A stretch of 64,000 nucleotides of DNA. Origin: Lachnospiraceae bacterium (GTDB lineage: Bacteria; Bacillota; Clostridia; Lachnospirales; Lachnospiraceae). Positions 1 to 8,980 of this stretch are shown here, in pieces (position 1 is the first letter of the stretch; every line of letters begins with the position of its first letter). The stretch lies in the NCBI GenBank assembly GCA_900199595.1, contig FZRB01000018.1, positions 1 to 64,000 of the forward strand, written 5' to 3'. The notes under the pieces are model-generated. The model saw only the letters and a program-made list of their open reading frames with translations. It searched no databases and was not told the DNA's origin. A program made the translations under genes and the position numbers.

Positions 1-35
1 TAATTTTCAATTTTTATAAATTTAGCCTTGACTTT

Positions 36-1232
36 TTATTTGCAGGCTATGTTATAAGATGCAGATAGATCTGAGTTATATACTTTTCCATTTGAAAATT
101 TGCAAAGACTATAGCATTTAAGATCTGCCTCTTTGCCACGAAGAACTCTTCCACTTCCATCGAATGCCAGTCTGCTCGTTCCCCATGCACATATATGACT
201 TATACGCATTCCATGTCTATGTGCTTTATTCTCTACCATTGACTGAACATACTGACTTCGCCACATATGCAGCCTTTGCTTCTTTGAGCCACGTTTCTTT
301 CCATTACGGTCTAAATGTTCAAAAACGATTATATCAGCATTATAAAGAACTGCAGTTTCTATAATAAAAGCCGCTGTCTTAACTGCTATATCTTTGTTGA
401 TTCCTTTTGCTCTGGCCCATAGCTTCGGAGTTTTTCGATTACCTTTTTGCTGTGCCTTTTTTATCTTGTTTATTGAATGATTCAGAGAGTCGTATTCTTT
501 TGGAAGTTTTAGAAAATGCCTTCCAATGACCGTGCCATCTGATTTCATTACTGATAAGGTAGCAGCGCTGTTAATTCCTAGATCTATAGCTACTATAGTC
601 TGTTCAAATACTCCAGTGTCTGTTAATTCAGTTCTTTCCTCAAAAGGAAAATCCAGAAACCATTTAGAACCACGTTTTTGAAGTGTCGGGGCACATTTCT
701 TTCTGGATTTACATCTACGATTGATATAATCTACGTCTGATTTACGAAGCCGAACGTATATCCAGTCCCAGGTATTTCTGATATAAACCTTTATCTTTGC
801 CTCATAAGTAGCTGTTTCTTCGTACATGACTGTTTTATAAAGACATGGGTATACATAGCCCGCTTTAGGATAAGATGGCTTTCTTCCTCGTGTCTTTATA
901 TCAGAGTTTTCCCAATTACAAAGATTACTCTTATACGACGAAACTTTTCCTATGGCTTCGTTGATAGCTCCACGTCTCAGATAACTCGGAAACTTGTAGA
1001 ATCTTTTGTCAAAGGAAATATACCTTACATCCGGATTATCTGCCGTTTTGTGACAAAGTCGTTCGATATACTGCTGTTGTTTCAGATTACCTTTTATAGA
1101 GGAAATGTCATTCCACTCTTTTAAGCATACATCGATAAGGAAGTCTACAACTTCACGATAAATTTTTACCGTATCTTTGAAGATATGATTATAATGTTTG
1201 ATCTTTACACTATATGTGGAAAATATCTTCAC
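36..1232 (-). CDS. tnpB: IS200/IS605-family TnpB (RNA-guided nuclease), probably C-terminally truncated
   Basis: TnpB proteins are transposon-encoded RuvC-like nucleases guided by an RNA made from the element's right end. The RuvC acidic residues are visible: D217 in the AIDLG motif, E305 in VFEHLD and D388 in NSDLSASYNI. Cysteines 348, 373 and 377 lie in the usual zinc-finger region. A GTG start follows a strong GGAGGT ribosome site 7 nt upstream. The gene lies 30 nt behind tnpA on the same strand, as in IS605 elements. The protein stops only three residues after the YNI motif, whereas relatives usually run on with an ARYFIRE-like tail. The frame after the TAA stays open to the window edge and still encodes AKFIKIE, suggesting a recent nonsense change. 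The right end and guide RNA would lie off the window. Confidence 0.88.
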   Translation of the reverse strand: MKIFSTYSVKIKHYNHIFKDTVKIYREVVDFLIDVCLKEWNDISSIKGNLKQQQYIERLCHKTADNPDVRYISFDKRFYKFPSYLRRGAINEAIGKVSSYKSNLCNWENSDIKTRGRKPSYPKAGYVYPCLYKTVMYEETATYEAKIKVYIRNTWDWIYVRLRKSDVDYINRRCKSRKKCAPTLQKRGSKWFLDFPFEERTELTDTGVFEQTIVAIDLGINSAATLSVMKSDGTVIGRHFLKLPKEYDSLNHSINKIKKAQQKGNRKTPKLWARAKGINKDIAVKTAAFIIETAVLYNADIIVFEHLDRNGKKRGSKKQRLHMWRSQYVQSMVENKAHRHGMRISHICAWGTSRLAFDGSGRVLRGKEADLKCYSLCKFSNGKVYNSDLSASYNIACK

Positions 1233-1262
1233 TTCGTATACCTCCCTACTTAGCTACAAAAG

Positions 1263-1691
1263 TCACTTTGTCTTCTGGTTATCTATATATTTTTTTACTT
1301 GTTCAAGTGTCCTGTCACTTACTGTAGCAACAAAATATGATGGGTTCCAAAGATGTCCACCCCAGAGTTTTTTCTTTATCTCCGGATGTGCCAGGAATAA
1401 CCATCTTGCTGTATTGCCCTTTAATATTTTAATTGCGTCCGACAAACGCAGCTGTGGTTTACAGTCCACAAGAAGATGTATATGATCCGGCATTATCTCC
1501 ATTGCAATAGGTACCATATCTAAAGATTTAAGTGTTTCAAGAAGATAATTTCTGACATCCTTCTCTATTTCACCTACAAATATGGGTTTTCTGTACTTTG
1601 TAACCCATACGATATGATACTGCAAAGAGTATATATATCCTCGACCATGCGTAACATCTTTAGGCATTGAGAAATACACTGTTTTATCCAT
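1263..1691 (-). CDS. tnpA: IS200/IS605-family TnpA, Y1 HUH transposase
   Basis: This small single-strand transposase cuts and joins hairpin ends of IS200/IS605 elements through a 5'-phosphotyrosine. At 142 residues it has normal family length. The HUH metal motif is H70-I71-H72 in PDHIHLL, and the likely nucleophile is Y135 in the C-terminal helix (VKKYIDNQ). I see no good ribosome site before the first ATG; a start at residue 9 is possible but no better supported. It is transcribed with tnpB, and a terminator-like hairpin lies upstream of it, as expected for the left end of such elements. Nothing suggests it is broken. Confidence 0.93.
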   Translation of the reverse strand: MDKTVYFSMPKDVTHGRGYIYSLQYHIVWVTKYRKPIFVGEIEKDVRNYLLETLKSLDMVPIAMEIMPDHIHLLVDCKPQLRLSDAIKILKGNTARWLFLAHPEIKKKLWGGHLWNPSYFVATVSDRTLEQVKKYIDNQKTK

Positions 1692-1733
1692 ATTTAAATT
1701 ATACCATATGATTATACTTTTTACAAGAAAAAT

Positions 1734-1773
1734 GCCGCCTAACTCACGACTAAAGTCACAAGTGTGCGGCGGC
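1734..1773 (-). repeat. Left-end hairpin of the IS200/IS605 element, terminator-like
   Basis: On the minus strand GCCGCC pairs with GGCGGC 28 nt later. Inside, ACTTGTGAC pairs with GTCGTGAGT using three wobble pairs around a TTTA loop. The 3' arm is followed by ATTTTTC. IS200 elements are known to carry such a hairpin upstream of tnpA, where it blocks read-in transcription and serves in end recognition. Confidence 0.6.
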
Positions 1774-1813
1774 TAGTTATCAAATCAGTCTTCTATATTA
1801 TTAAATAAAAATG

Positions 1814-1848
1814 ATGTGGGTGTCAAAAGTAACTTTAGACACCCACAT
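1814..1848 (-). terminator. Intrinsic terminator of the vWA/glycan operon
   Basis: Eleven perfect base pairs (ATGTGGGTGTC with GACACCCACAT) plus an inner AAAG/CTTT stem lie just after the stop at 1856. On the minus strand the stem is followed by ATCATTTTTATTT. The sequence is closely related to the non-terminator hairpin at 58630-58660. Confidence 0.8.
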
Positions 1849-1855
1849 TTTGAAT

Positions 1856-3496
1856 TTACATCTGAGAATTGAACAGACTCTTAATCTTATATACTATATC
1901 CTCACTGTCGGCATTGATGGTTGCTGCCTCGTTAACCTCTGACAGCTTTCTCATGGCATCTGTATCAGCATCAGAAGTATAGCTTATGGTATATACAGGT
2001 ATTTTAGATTCATCTAATGCCGGTGTAATGGAACCAAGGCTGTAGCCAACATTCTGATAACCATCACTGAGAAGGAATATCATTGCCTTTGCATCCGGGT
2101 TGGATTTTTTAGCCTCTTCTATCATGTTCATTGCAACGACTACCGCATCATAACTTGCTGTAGAACCGTTAGCTGTAAGTCCGTTTATTCCTCCCTGGAA
2201 ATAAGCCTTCTGATTCATATCAAACTTTGCAATCGGAACCTCTATGGTTACATCATCACTGTAGCTTACAAGTCCTACATAGTTATTTTCATTTATATAC
2301 TGCATACCATTTGAAAGTGATGACTTAAGCTGATTGATCGGATCACCATACATACTTCCACTGCAGTCAGCTACGAATACTGCGATTATATCCTTACCAT
2401 TATCCTTATTGGATTTATACATTTCCAGAGCTTTATTTACCTCTGAGCCTGTAAACTGTGCTTCTGATTTATAATCATCATTGGCATTAAATCCATACTT
2501 TGTAGCAACTGCCTGTGAATCTGAACTCATCAAAAAGTCGTTTATTATTCCGGCAGCTTCTATCTCATCATTACTCAGATATTCCTGATTTACGATATAA
2601 AGCGGATTATCATGTCTGATACCAAATGGAATAAAGTTATAAAGCTTATTTATGTTCGGCTCGTTTATATAGGTCTGGTACTCAAGTATCATTCCATCCA
2701 GTGTTCCCTTCTGGGCACTGTCTCTCATCTGCATAGTGTTGTAAGCAACAAATGGAATATTCTGCTGGAATCTCTTGAAGGAGTCAATTCCTGCATCACT
2801 GAACATGTTTTCATCTCCCATCTTAAGTATAGACAGAAGAAGATTCATTCCTGTTGAGCTTGTCTGTGGATTGGTATAACCAATATTGATCTTGCCATCC
2901 TGAACTGCTGTTATAATATCTTTAAAGCTTTTATATTCACTATTCTTATCTATAAGAAGTCCTGCAGTATTTCCGACCAGACGATCATTGAGAACCGTAA
3001 CACTTCCACCATTTGCATTTACATACTCTCCCCACAGATAATTGGAAGGAGTAAACAGCTGTGGTGTATGCTTGTTTGAAATAATATAGTCTGCAGCAAG
3101 TCCCGAAGATACCGGACGAACACTGAGGGCGATGGTATTTCCATTCTGAGTTGTAAGCTTCTGCTTGTTAAATCTTTCAGCAACATCTATCAGCCACGCC
3201 TCATATGAATCTCCTGCTTTCTCCGGAGATGTCATGATCTCGATGGATATGTCAGCTGTAGCACTTACAGCAAGCGGATACTTACTGATTTCAGGAAGTT
3301 CATCATAAAGTGTATTATCATCCAGGGAAATAGAAGCCTTTGTAGGTGTATTCTCATACACTTTGATATGCTTAAGCATGGACTCCACAGTCCTTCCCTT
3401 TGAGGACGTTTTAACCAGTGCAAGTATTCCGAGTATAAACACTATTACAACTGCAAAAACTATTCCAACAATTGCAACTACATTACTTTTTTTCAT
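1856..3496 (-). CDS. Membrane-anchored solute-binding-fold / von Willebrand factor A fusion protein
   Basis: The 546-residue protein has an N-terminal membrane segment at about residues 7-29 and then an extracellular part. Residues about 80-345 resemble a type II periplasmic solute-binding protein (a middle section with YTNPQTSSTG-type ligand-loop wording). The C-terminal 170 residues are a vWA domain with a complete MIDAS metal site: D377, S379 and S381 (DCSGSMYG), T446 and D478 (LLSDGY). vWA domains bind proteins or matrix through a metal ion; the ligand here is unknown. Its start overlaps the preceding gene in an ATGA motif, so the two are translationally coupled, and it is the last gene of a glycan-synthesis operon. 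It could act as a surface sensor or assembly factor; that is inference. Confidence 0.8.
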   Translation of the reverse strand: MKKSNVVAIVGIVFAVVIVFILGILALVKTSSKGRTVESMLKHIKVYENTPTKASISLDDNTLYDELPEISKYPLAVSATADISIEIMTSPEKAGDSYEAWLIDVAERFNKQKLTTQNGNTIALSVRPVSSGLAADYIISNKHTPQLFTPSNYLWGEYVNANGGSVTVLNDRLVGNTAGLLIDKNSEYKSFKDIITAVQDGKINIGYTNPQTSSTGMNLLLSILKMGDENMFSDAGIDSFKRFQQNIPFVAYNTMQMRDSAQKGTLDGMILEYQTYINEPNINKLYNFIPFGIRHDNPLYIVNQEYLSNDEIEAAGIINDFLMSSDSQAVATKYGFNANDDYKSEAQFTGSEVNKALEMYKSNKDNGKDIIAVFVADCSGSMYGDPINQLKSSLSNGMQYINENNYVGLVSYSDDVTIEVPIAKFDMNQKAYFQGGINGLTANGSTASYDAVVVAMNMIEEAKKSNPDAKAMIFLLSDGYQNVGYSLGSITPALDESKIPVYTISYTSDADTDAMRKLSEVNEAATINADSEDIVYKIKSLFNSQM

Positions 3497-4146
3497 GAGC
3501 CCAGGGCCCCCTTTCCAGTTTTTCTCATGGTTTCAAGAGCTTCTATCATATCATCTATCTCTCTGGTATCATAGTCTCTTGAAGTATCATCATATGTAAC
3601 AGTCAGCTCAACAAGTTTATTAAACTTATCAACCAGATGCTGAGATTCATCACATATACTTCTTACATAACCGGAATCCCGCCCGGATATATAATCAAAT
3701 GTTTCCATATATTCCGCAACATTCGTTGCATTTCTTATCATCTGATTTGTAGTCAGTTCAAACAGTTCCGGAAGCTTACTGTTTCTGTCCATGGCACCAA
3801 AATATTTTTCTCTGGCAGCCAGACTGTCCAGCAATGTCAGAAGCATATTTCTTTCCTTAACAAAGAACCTTTTATTTCCGGCCCTCATAAGTCTGTTTCT
3901 TACTTCAACTATATTTCTCTTTTTTTCCAGCTTTTCCTCTTTGACTACAGATACATTTGAATAAATGGTAAATGCCGCCCACAAAGCAAGAAAAACAAAT
4001 GACAGCACGAGGGAAAATGTATATAAACCTGAATTATTTACATCATGAGCGTCAAAAAGCATTCCTGTAAACACCTTAAATAACATGATGAGTCCCAGGA
4101 TAATTACATTTATTATATTTACTTTTATGAGCTTTCGAATGTTCAT
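3493..4146 (-). CDS. Conserved two-helix membrane protein of unknown function
   Basis: This 217-residue protein has two N-terminal membrane segments (about residues 8-27 and 43-63), separated by a short loop, and a long charged, helical cytoplasmic part. I recognise no catalytic motif. It sits 3 nt behind a glycosyltransferase and overlaps the vWA gene by four bases, so it is almost certainly made together with the vWA protein and may be its membrane partner. Genes for vWA/solute-binding fusions often sit next to small helical membrane proteins, but I cannot name the family. Confidence 0.65.
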   Translation of the reverse strand: MNIRKLIKVNIINVIILGLIMLFKVFTGMLFDAHDVNNSGLYTFSLVLSFVFLALWAAFTIYSNVSVVKEEKLEKKRNIVEVRNRLMRAGNKRFFVKERNMLLTLLDSLAAREKYFGAMDRNSKLPELFELTTNQMIRNATNVAEYMETFDYISGRDSGYVRSICDESQHLVDKFNKLVELTVTYDDTSRDYDTREIDDMIEALETMRKTGKGALGS

Positions 4147-4149
4147 ATA

Positions 4150-4911
4150 TCAGAATTTCCAACCCCATTTATTAAAATAAATAATGAGTGACCTTATAAA
4201 TCTTACGAACCCCCTGAAGTGTCTGGTATTATCTCTTGACCAGTTATGATATGCACTTACATATGGGTAATAGATTATATTATGTTCATCCTTAAGGACC
4301 TTTTTTGAAAGATCCGAATCTTCACAATAAATAAAGTATTCCGGACTAAAGCCATGAAGCTTCTTAAGGTAATCTGTCCTGCCCCCGAAAAAACAGCCCG
4401 TACAGAACTCAATTTCCGTAGCCTCTGAAAGATCCTCATCAAATCTTGAATACTTTCTTCTAAGCCATTTAAATCCCGGGAGGTTACCTATAAATGAATA
4501 CCTTATGCTGGGACCATATTTGGGTATCGGCTGAAGAGTTCCGTCCGTATTCAGAATCTTCGGAGTGATAAGTCCTGTTTCAGCATTATATTTTAAGAAC
4601 TCAGCCATTTCACCTAATATATCTTCTTCTATGTATATATCAGGATTTATGACAAAATGTACGTCTGAGCGGACTCTTTTTATAATATAATTATGTCCGT
4701 ATCCAAAACCTTTATTTGTGTCTCCGTAAATCACCTTTACTCTGTCAGAATATCCGCTCAGAAGTTCGGGTGTAATATCCGTCGAAGCATTATCATAGAT
4801 ATACAGCCTGAATTTATATCCTCTGTTCCCGGTTTCCTTCAGAAGAGACTCTATACATTTTTCTATAGTTTCTGAATTATTGTATGTAACAATACTTGCA
4901 GTTATTTTCAT
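4150..4911 (-). CDS. Family 2 glycosyltransferase (rhamnosyltransferase-like)
   Basis: A 253-residue GT-A fold enzyme of the WbbL-like group. The N-terminal nucleotide-binding strand (SIVTYNN) and the YDNASTD motif are present, and NPDI occupies the place of the DxD metal motif. CTGCFFGG and the later CEDSDLSKKV segment match the acceptor and catalytic region of GT2 enzymes. It would add a sugar to a lipid-linked oligosaccharide on the inner face of the membrane. It starts 3 nt after the stop of the next glycosyltransferase upstream. Sugar donor and acceptor cannot be read from the sequence. Confidence 0.87.
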   Translation of the reverse strand: MKITASIVTYNNSETIEKCIESLLKETGNRGYKFRLYIYDNASTDITPELLSGYSDRVKVIYGDTNKGFGYGHNYIIKRVRSDVHFVINPDIYIEEDILGEMAEFLKYNAETGLITPKILNTDGTLQPIPKYGPSIRYSFIGNLPGFKWLRRKYSRFDEDLSEATEIEFCTGCFFGGRTDYLKKLHGFSPEYFIYCEDSDLSKKVLKDEHNIIYYPYVSAYHNWSRDNTRHFRGFVRFIRSLIIYFNKWGWKF

Positions 4912-4914
4912 AAT

Positions 4915-5889
4915 TTAGCACCAGATCATCTGAACCGCCTTTTTGACAAGACCGTTTTTATATACTCCATACTTCTGGAAGAATTCCACTCTCTGAAGCT
5001 TATCAGCCATTATCAGCTCAGAATATTCCCGAAGCATCTGAACTGTATCTTCACCCTTTGCTTCTCTGATATATTTCTCATATCTTTTCAGTATATAGCC
5101 TGCCTGTCTGTAGCTCAGATCCATATCTTTAAGAAATTTGCCTCTTCCAAGATCAAATCTCTCTTTATATTCCGATGTACTTCCGGCAGCACGAGCACCG
5201 ATCACATTTCCACTGTGCTGTCTGTATCGGATAAGCGGCTCGTCAAGAAGCCTGACCTTTCCTGTAGCAGCAATTAAAACTGCAGCATAATGATCATGCA
5301 TAAGAATCATCTCATCTGCAGGAGCCTGCTTTAACAGATCTGTCGCAGCCTTATTAAGCATCATAGTACAACCGGTAACTGTATTTTGAATGAGCAGAGT
5401 ACTGAGCCTGTCTTCTCGCGGAAGCTTCTGATAATCATAGAAAGACTCTGCAATTTTCTTCCCATCTGCATTCATAAGTGATAGATCGGTATGAACCAGT
5501 ATCGGTGTATCCTTTCCATACTTCTCTTCACATCGTTTCATATAATTATATGTAACGGAGGTCTTTCGTCTGTACCACATATCATCCTGATCCGAAAACA
5601 TCACATAATCCGCATCACTTAAACTGAGCAGCTTCATGAAGTTCGCCGCAGGACTTCCTGAAGGGGTACTATCCTGTACAATAACAACCTCCATAGGATT
5701 AGGTCTCTTAGCCCTGTAATACTCAAGTCTTCTTTTTATGATATCCAGAGTTTTATCTGTTGAGCCATCATCTCTTATAAGCAGACGGATGTCCGTATCC
5801 ATGTTGTCACGATCCTGAGTAACCAGAGACTTTATCTGTCTGTCTATGTATTTTTCACCGTTATAAGTTGCTAAAAGTATGTCTATCAT
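4915..5889 (-). CDS. Family 2 glycosyltransferase
   Basis: This 324-residue protein begins with ILLATYNGEKYI, the typical GT2 start, followed by IRDDGSTD and the metal-binding SDQDDMW motif seen in rhamnosyl- and related transferases for surface polysaccharides. The C-terminal third is helical and charged and may attach to the membrane. It has an AAGGA ribosome site and begins 10 nt after the sugar-phosphate transferase stop, so it should extend the glycan started by that enzyme. The sugar is unknown. Confidence 0.88.
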   Translation of the reverse strand: MIDILLATYNGEKYIDRQIKSLVTQDRDNMDTDIRLLIRDDGSTDKTLDIIKRRLEYYRAKRPNPMEVVIVQDSTPSGSPAANFMKLLSLSDADYVMFSDQDDMWYRRKTSVTYNYMKRCEEKYGKDTPILVHTDLSLMNADGKKIAESFYDYQKLPREDRLSTLLIQNTVTGCTMMLNKAATDLLKQAPADEMILMHDHYAAVLIAATGKVRLLDEPLIRYRQHSGNVIGARAAGSTSEYKERFDLGRGKFLKDMDLSYRQAGYILKRYEKYIREAKGEDTVQMLREYSELIMADKLQRVEFFQKYGVYKNGLVKKAVQMIWC

Positions 5890-5898
5890 AATAAATCC

Positions 5899-7278
5899 TT
5901 AATTATAGGTCTCACTGTAGTGATCCATACGTTCTTCAACTTCCCTGTCAAAGGCCTCTGTTGAATCCTTCTTAAAAATAACAATGAGCGTCTGGAATAT
6001 AAGCTTTATATCCAGCCACAAACTGTAATCTTCTATATACATAAGATCAAGCACGAGTTTGTCTTTCGGAAGTGTATTATATTTTCCGGCTATCTGGGCA
6101 TATCCTGTTATTCCGGCCTTAACACGAAGCCTGTACTCAAATTCCGGCAGTGCATTTGTATAGTTAAATATATTAGCAAGTATCTCAGGTCTCGGACCTA
6201 CAACAGACATATCGCCCTTTATTACATTCAGAAACTGCGGAATCTCATCTATCCTGAAACGTCTTAAGACCTTTCCAACCTTAGTGATTCTTTCGTCATC
6301 AACCACGGAGAGATAATTATCCACATTTTCCTTCATAGTTCTCAGTTTATAAACTGAAAATATCTTTCCACCACGCGTAGCTCTGTTCTGCTTGAAAAAT
6401 ACTGTTCCACCATCCTCGATTTTTATGGCTATAGCCGATATGAGTACCAGCGGCGAAGTAATAACAAGCGCAAAAACAGACAGAATGATATCAAAAGCCC
6501 TTTTCACAAATTTCTGTTCTGCAGTGAGTCCCATGGATGAAAGCTCGAGAAGAGATACATCATCCAACATAACATGATGAGAATTAAGCTCGACAACATC
6601 TGCCATCTCAGGATTGATATATACATTTTTCATGTTCTGATAACAGAACTCAACTATCTGAGTCCTCTCCTTTACAGGAACATCATAGACAAAGATAGTG
6701 TCATATTTGGGAATTATATCTCTTAATGCTTCATTTCTGTAATCAATATTTCTGCATATCTTAAACTGAAGCTTATACTTTTTAATACTTTTGCTTATCT
6801 CATTCAGTGATCTCTGGGATGATGTGACTATAAGACATTTTTCTGGATCATATATCTTAAAATATACCCAGTTTCCTCCATAAACCGCAAATTCAATAAC
6901 TATTATCTGAAGCGCACAGACAACAAGAATAAGCCATGGCTGCTCTAGGGTAAACTTAATATTGTTATTATTATTTGTGTTCATGACCATCAGCATGACA
7001 TAGGCAACCATGTCTGTCATAAAAGCCGCCAGAGATAAGGAAATAACTATAGGCTTACTCTTTCTCTTTCCTATATCATATCCACCATATATCTTGATGA
7101 ACAGATAACCTGATATCAGATAACTGAGTATAGTTACAGCCGCTGTTCTTGAAATCGACAGAAGCTGCCAGTTACGAATGGCAAAAAGACCGTAAAACGA
7201 CCAGAACACCAGAAAATATAAAATTACCTTAAACAGCAGAACTATTAGATTTTCACACTGTCTGAGTTGTTCCTTCAT
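5899..7278 (-). CDS. Polyprenyl glycosylphosphotransferase (initiating sugar transferase)
   Basis: This integral membrane enzyme transfers a sugar 1-phosphate from a UDP-sugar to undecaprenyl phosphate and so starts a surface glycan. The 459 residues contain four or five N-terminal membrane helices, a middle Rossmann-like region, and from about residue 260 the catalytic sugar-transferase domain with a membrane re-entrant helix, KLRTM, the RRFRIDEIPQ helix, GDMSVVGPRPE and the GITGYAQIAG region, all WcaJ/CpsE-type motifs. An AAGGA site precedes the ATG. As first gene of the five-gene operon it sets the identity of the reducing-end sugar, probably glucose or galactose by family precedent. Confidence 0.92.
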   Translation of the reverse strand: MKEQLRQCENLIVLLFKVILYFLVFWSFYGLFAIRNWQLLSISRTAAVTILSYLISGYLFIKIYGGYDIGKRKSKPIVISLSLAAFMTDMVAYVMLMVMNTNNNNNIKFTLEQPWLILVVCALQIIVIEFAVYGGNWVYFKIYDPEKCLIVTSSQRSLNEISKSIKKYKLQFKICRNIDYRNEALRDIIPKYDTIFVYDVPVKERTQIVEFCYQNMKNVYINPEMADVVELNSHHVMLDDVSLLELSSMGLTAEQKFVKRAFDIILSVFALVITSPLVLISAIAIKIEDGGTVFFKQNRATRGGKIFSVYKLRTMKENVDNYLSVVDDERITKVGKVLRRFRIDEIPQFLNVIKGDMSVVGPRPEILANIFNYTNALPEFEYRLRVKAGITGYAQIAGKYNTLPKDKLVLDLMYIEDYSLWLDIKLIFQTLIVIFKKDSTEAFDREVEERMDHYSETYN

Positions 7279-7335
7279 AGAAATAATCCTTTTATTAAAA
7301 AGATAAGGGCATTATAAAACAAATATACCTAACTT

Positions 7336-8256
7336 TCAAGAAATCACTGAGCTCTTATCCTTGAGTATTATGGATACAGCCTTCTTTATATTAGAAACTC
7401 TGGTGGTTTTATAGCTTCCGCCAAATTCACCGTCAACGGTCCACGGAACCTCTTCGCTGCATTTTACAACCACTCTGGTGGATTTTCTGAATACAATCAT
7501 CTCATCAGACAGATCATCTATAAGAAGACAGTTGATGATTCTTTGTAACTCGATAGGATTCTCCGGAGTTTTTATAAGAACCGTCTCGAATTTACCATCT
7601 GAAAACGACATATCCTTGGATCCAATATTTTTAAACCCACCTATAGAAAGTGAATTAGTGATCTGACCATATATGAAATCACCCTCTATTATTTCACCAT
7701 CGAATAACAGCTTCATTCTGTAGCTTTTCATGTTAAACATGGCTTTGCCGGCTTCCAGTACATAAGCAGCATGACCAAGGGCATTCTTAAGATTCTGCGG
7801 AGTGGAATATGATACATCTGTAAATGCGCCAAAGGCAGCAACATAAATAAAAAATGTATTCTCTATTCGACCCACGTCCACGTGGCAGATGTCACCTTCT
7901 ACTATATCCTTAGCAGCCTGAACCGGATTCATGCTTATCCTGAGGCTTCTGGCATAATCATTAGTGCTTCCACAAGGTATGTAGCCCATATGTATACGTC
8001 TTTTCAGCTTACGCTCCAGCCGCATTATTCCACCGACCGTATTGTCAAGTGTTCCGTCTCCACCGGCACATACTACAAGGTTAAAGCCTTCAGCATGTGC
8101 ATAGACAAATTCTTCAGTCTGTTCCTGGCTTTTGGTCGGATATACCTCTACACGGTATCCGGCATTCGAAAAAATCTCCAGGATATTGATCATATCATTT
8201 CTTATAACAGTTCTACCCGCTTTCGGATTAACAACAAACAGAAGCTTCTTTTCCAT
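7336..8256 (-). CDS. Diacylglycerol/lipid kinase family protein (YegS/DgkB-like)
   Basis: The enzyme phosphorylates diacylglycerol or a related lipid using ATP. The nucleotide site CAGGDGT is at about residues 54-60 of the chosen protein, with VNPKAG at the start and GSTNDYAR further on; all are family signatures. Length (306 residues) is normal. I use the ATG at 8256 rather than a TTG five codons earlier, because the GGGAG ribosome site sits at the right distance from the ATG and overlaps the TTG reading. It follows queC by 27 nt and precedes the glycan operon; it may help recycle lipid carriers, which is inference. Confidence 0.9.
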   Translation of the reverse strand: MEKKLLFVVNPKAGRTVIRNDMINILEIFSNAGYRVEVYPTKSQEQTEEFVYAHAEGFNLVVCAGGDGTLDNTVGGIMRLERKLKRRIHMGYIPCGSTNDYARSLRISMNPVQAAKDIVEGDICHVDVGRIENTFFIYVAAFGAFTDVSYSTPQNLKNALGHAAYVLEAGKAMFNMKSYRMKLLFDGEIIEGDFIYGQITNSLSIGGFKNIGSKDMSFSDGKFETVLIKTPENPIELQRIINCLLIDDLSDEMIVFRKSTRVVVKCSEEVPWTVDGEFGGSYKTTRVSNIKKAVSIILKDKSSVIS

Positions 8257-8283
8257 AATAAAAACTCCCAAACAAATGCTTTT

Positions 8284-8940
8284 TTATCTGCGCTGCAAAT
8301 ATCTTTCCAATCCTCGTCTTCGGAGCTTGCAGGATGGACAATCACCACATCCGTCTCCTATGATTCCATTGTAGCATGTCAAAGTTTCGTTTCTTACTAT
8401 ATCAAAAACCCCCAGCTGATCTGCCAGCTCCCATGTGCTCTCTTTATCTATCCACATAAGTGGTGTTATTATATCAAATTCATAGTCCATTGCCAAACTG
8501 AGAGTTGTAGTAAGTGATTTAATAAATATATCCCTGCAGTCAGGATATCCTGAATAATCACTCTGGGACACTCCCGTTATTATATCAGTTATTCCATGAG
8601 TTTTTGCAAAAATCGCTGCATAAGTCAGAAAAAGCAGATTTCTGCCTTCAACATATGTATTAGGAGTCCCTTCCTCGGGAGCATCCTTGTCAACCTCAAT
8701 ATCACTTCTGGTAAGCGAATTAGGTGCCAGCTTATTCAGCTCCTTAAGATTTAGAATCACATGCTCTGCTCCCAGCTTCTCTGCAAGACTCTTAGCACAT
8801 TCCAGTTCTTTTTTATGTCTCTGTCCATAATCAAAGGAAATCGCATATACCTTTTCATATTTTTTTAAAGCCCACGCAAGACATGTTGTACTGTCCTGAC
8901 CACCACTGAACGCAACAACTGCTTCTTTATTATTTTTCAT
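8284..8940 (-). CDS. queC: 7-cyano-7-deazaguanine (preQ0) synthase QueC
   Basis: QueC converts 7-carboxy-7-deazaguanine, ammonia and ATP to preQ0 in queuosine synthesis. The PP-loop motif SGGQDSTT lies near the N-terminus and the C-terminal zinc-binding cysteines are in CYNG and GCGDCPSC, with the family LRRRG helix after them. The track of in-frame starts allows a TTG 12 codons earlier, but AAGGA sits 8 nt from the ATG at 8940, which also gives the normal family N-terminus. It is the last que gene, downstream of folE. Confidence 0.95.
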   Translation of the reverse strand: MKNNKEAVVAFSGGQDSTTCLAWALKKYEKVYAISFDYGQRHKKELECAKSLAEKLGAEHVILNLKELNKLAPNSLTRSDIEVDKDAPEEGTPNTYVEGRNLLFLTYAAIFAKTHGITDIITGVSQSDYSGYPDCRDIFIKSLTTTLSLAMDYEFDIITPLMWIDKESTWELADQLGVFDIVRNETLTCYNGIIGDGCGDCPSCKLRRRGLERYLQRR

Positions 8941-8980
8941 ATTCATCGTCCTTAATAATCTGATTTTTTGATTCAATTTT

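Larger units (their letters stand above)
1..1790 (-). mobile_element. IS200/IS605-type insertion sequence, right end off window
   Basis: A tnpA-tnpB pair on one strand with a subterminal hairpin (1734-1773) ahead of tnpA defines an IS605-like element. These elements have no terminal inverted repeats or target duplications, so the outer border near 1775-1800 is only approximate. The right end with its hairpin and guide RNA is outside the window. Confidence 0.8.

Noticed and set aside
36-1232. CRISPR-Cas12 gene
   Set aside because: Length of 398 residues, IS605 tnpA partner and absence of repeats or adaptation genes identify TnpB.
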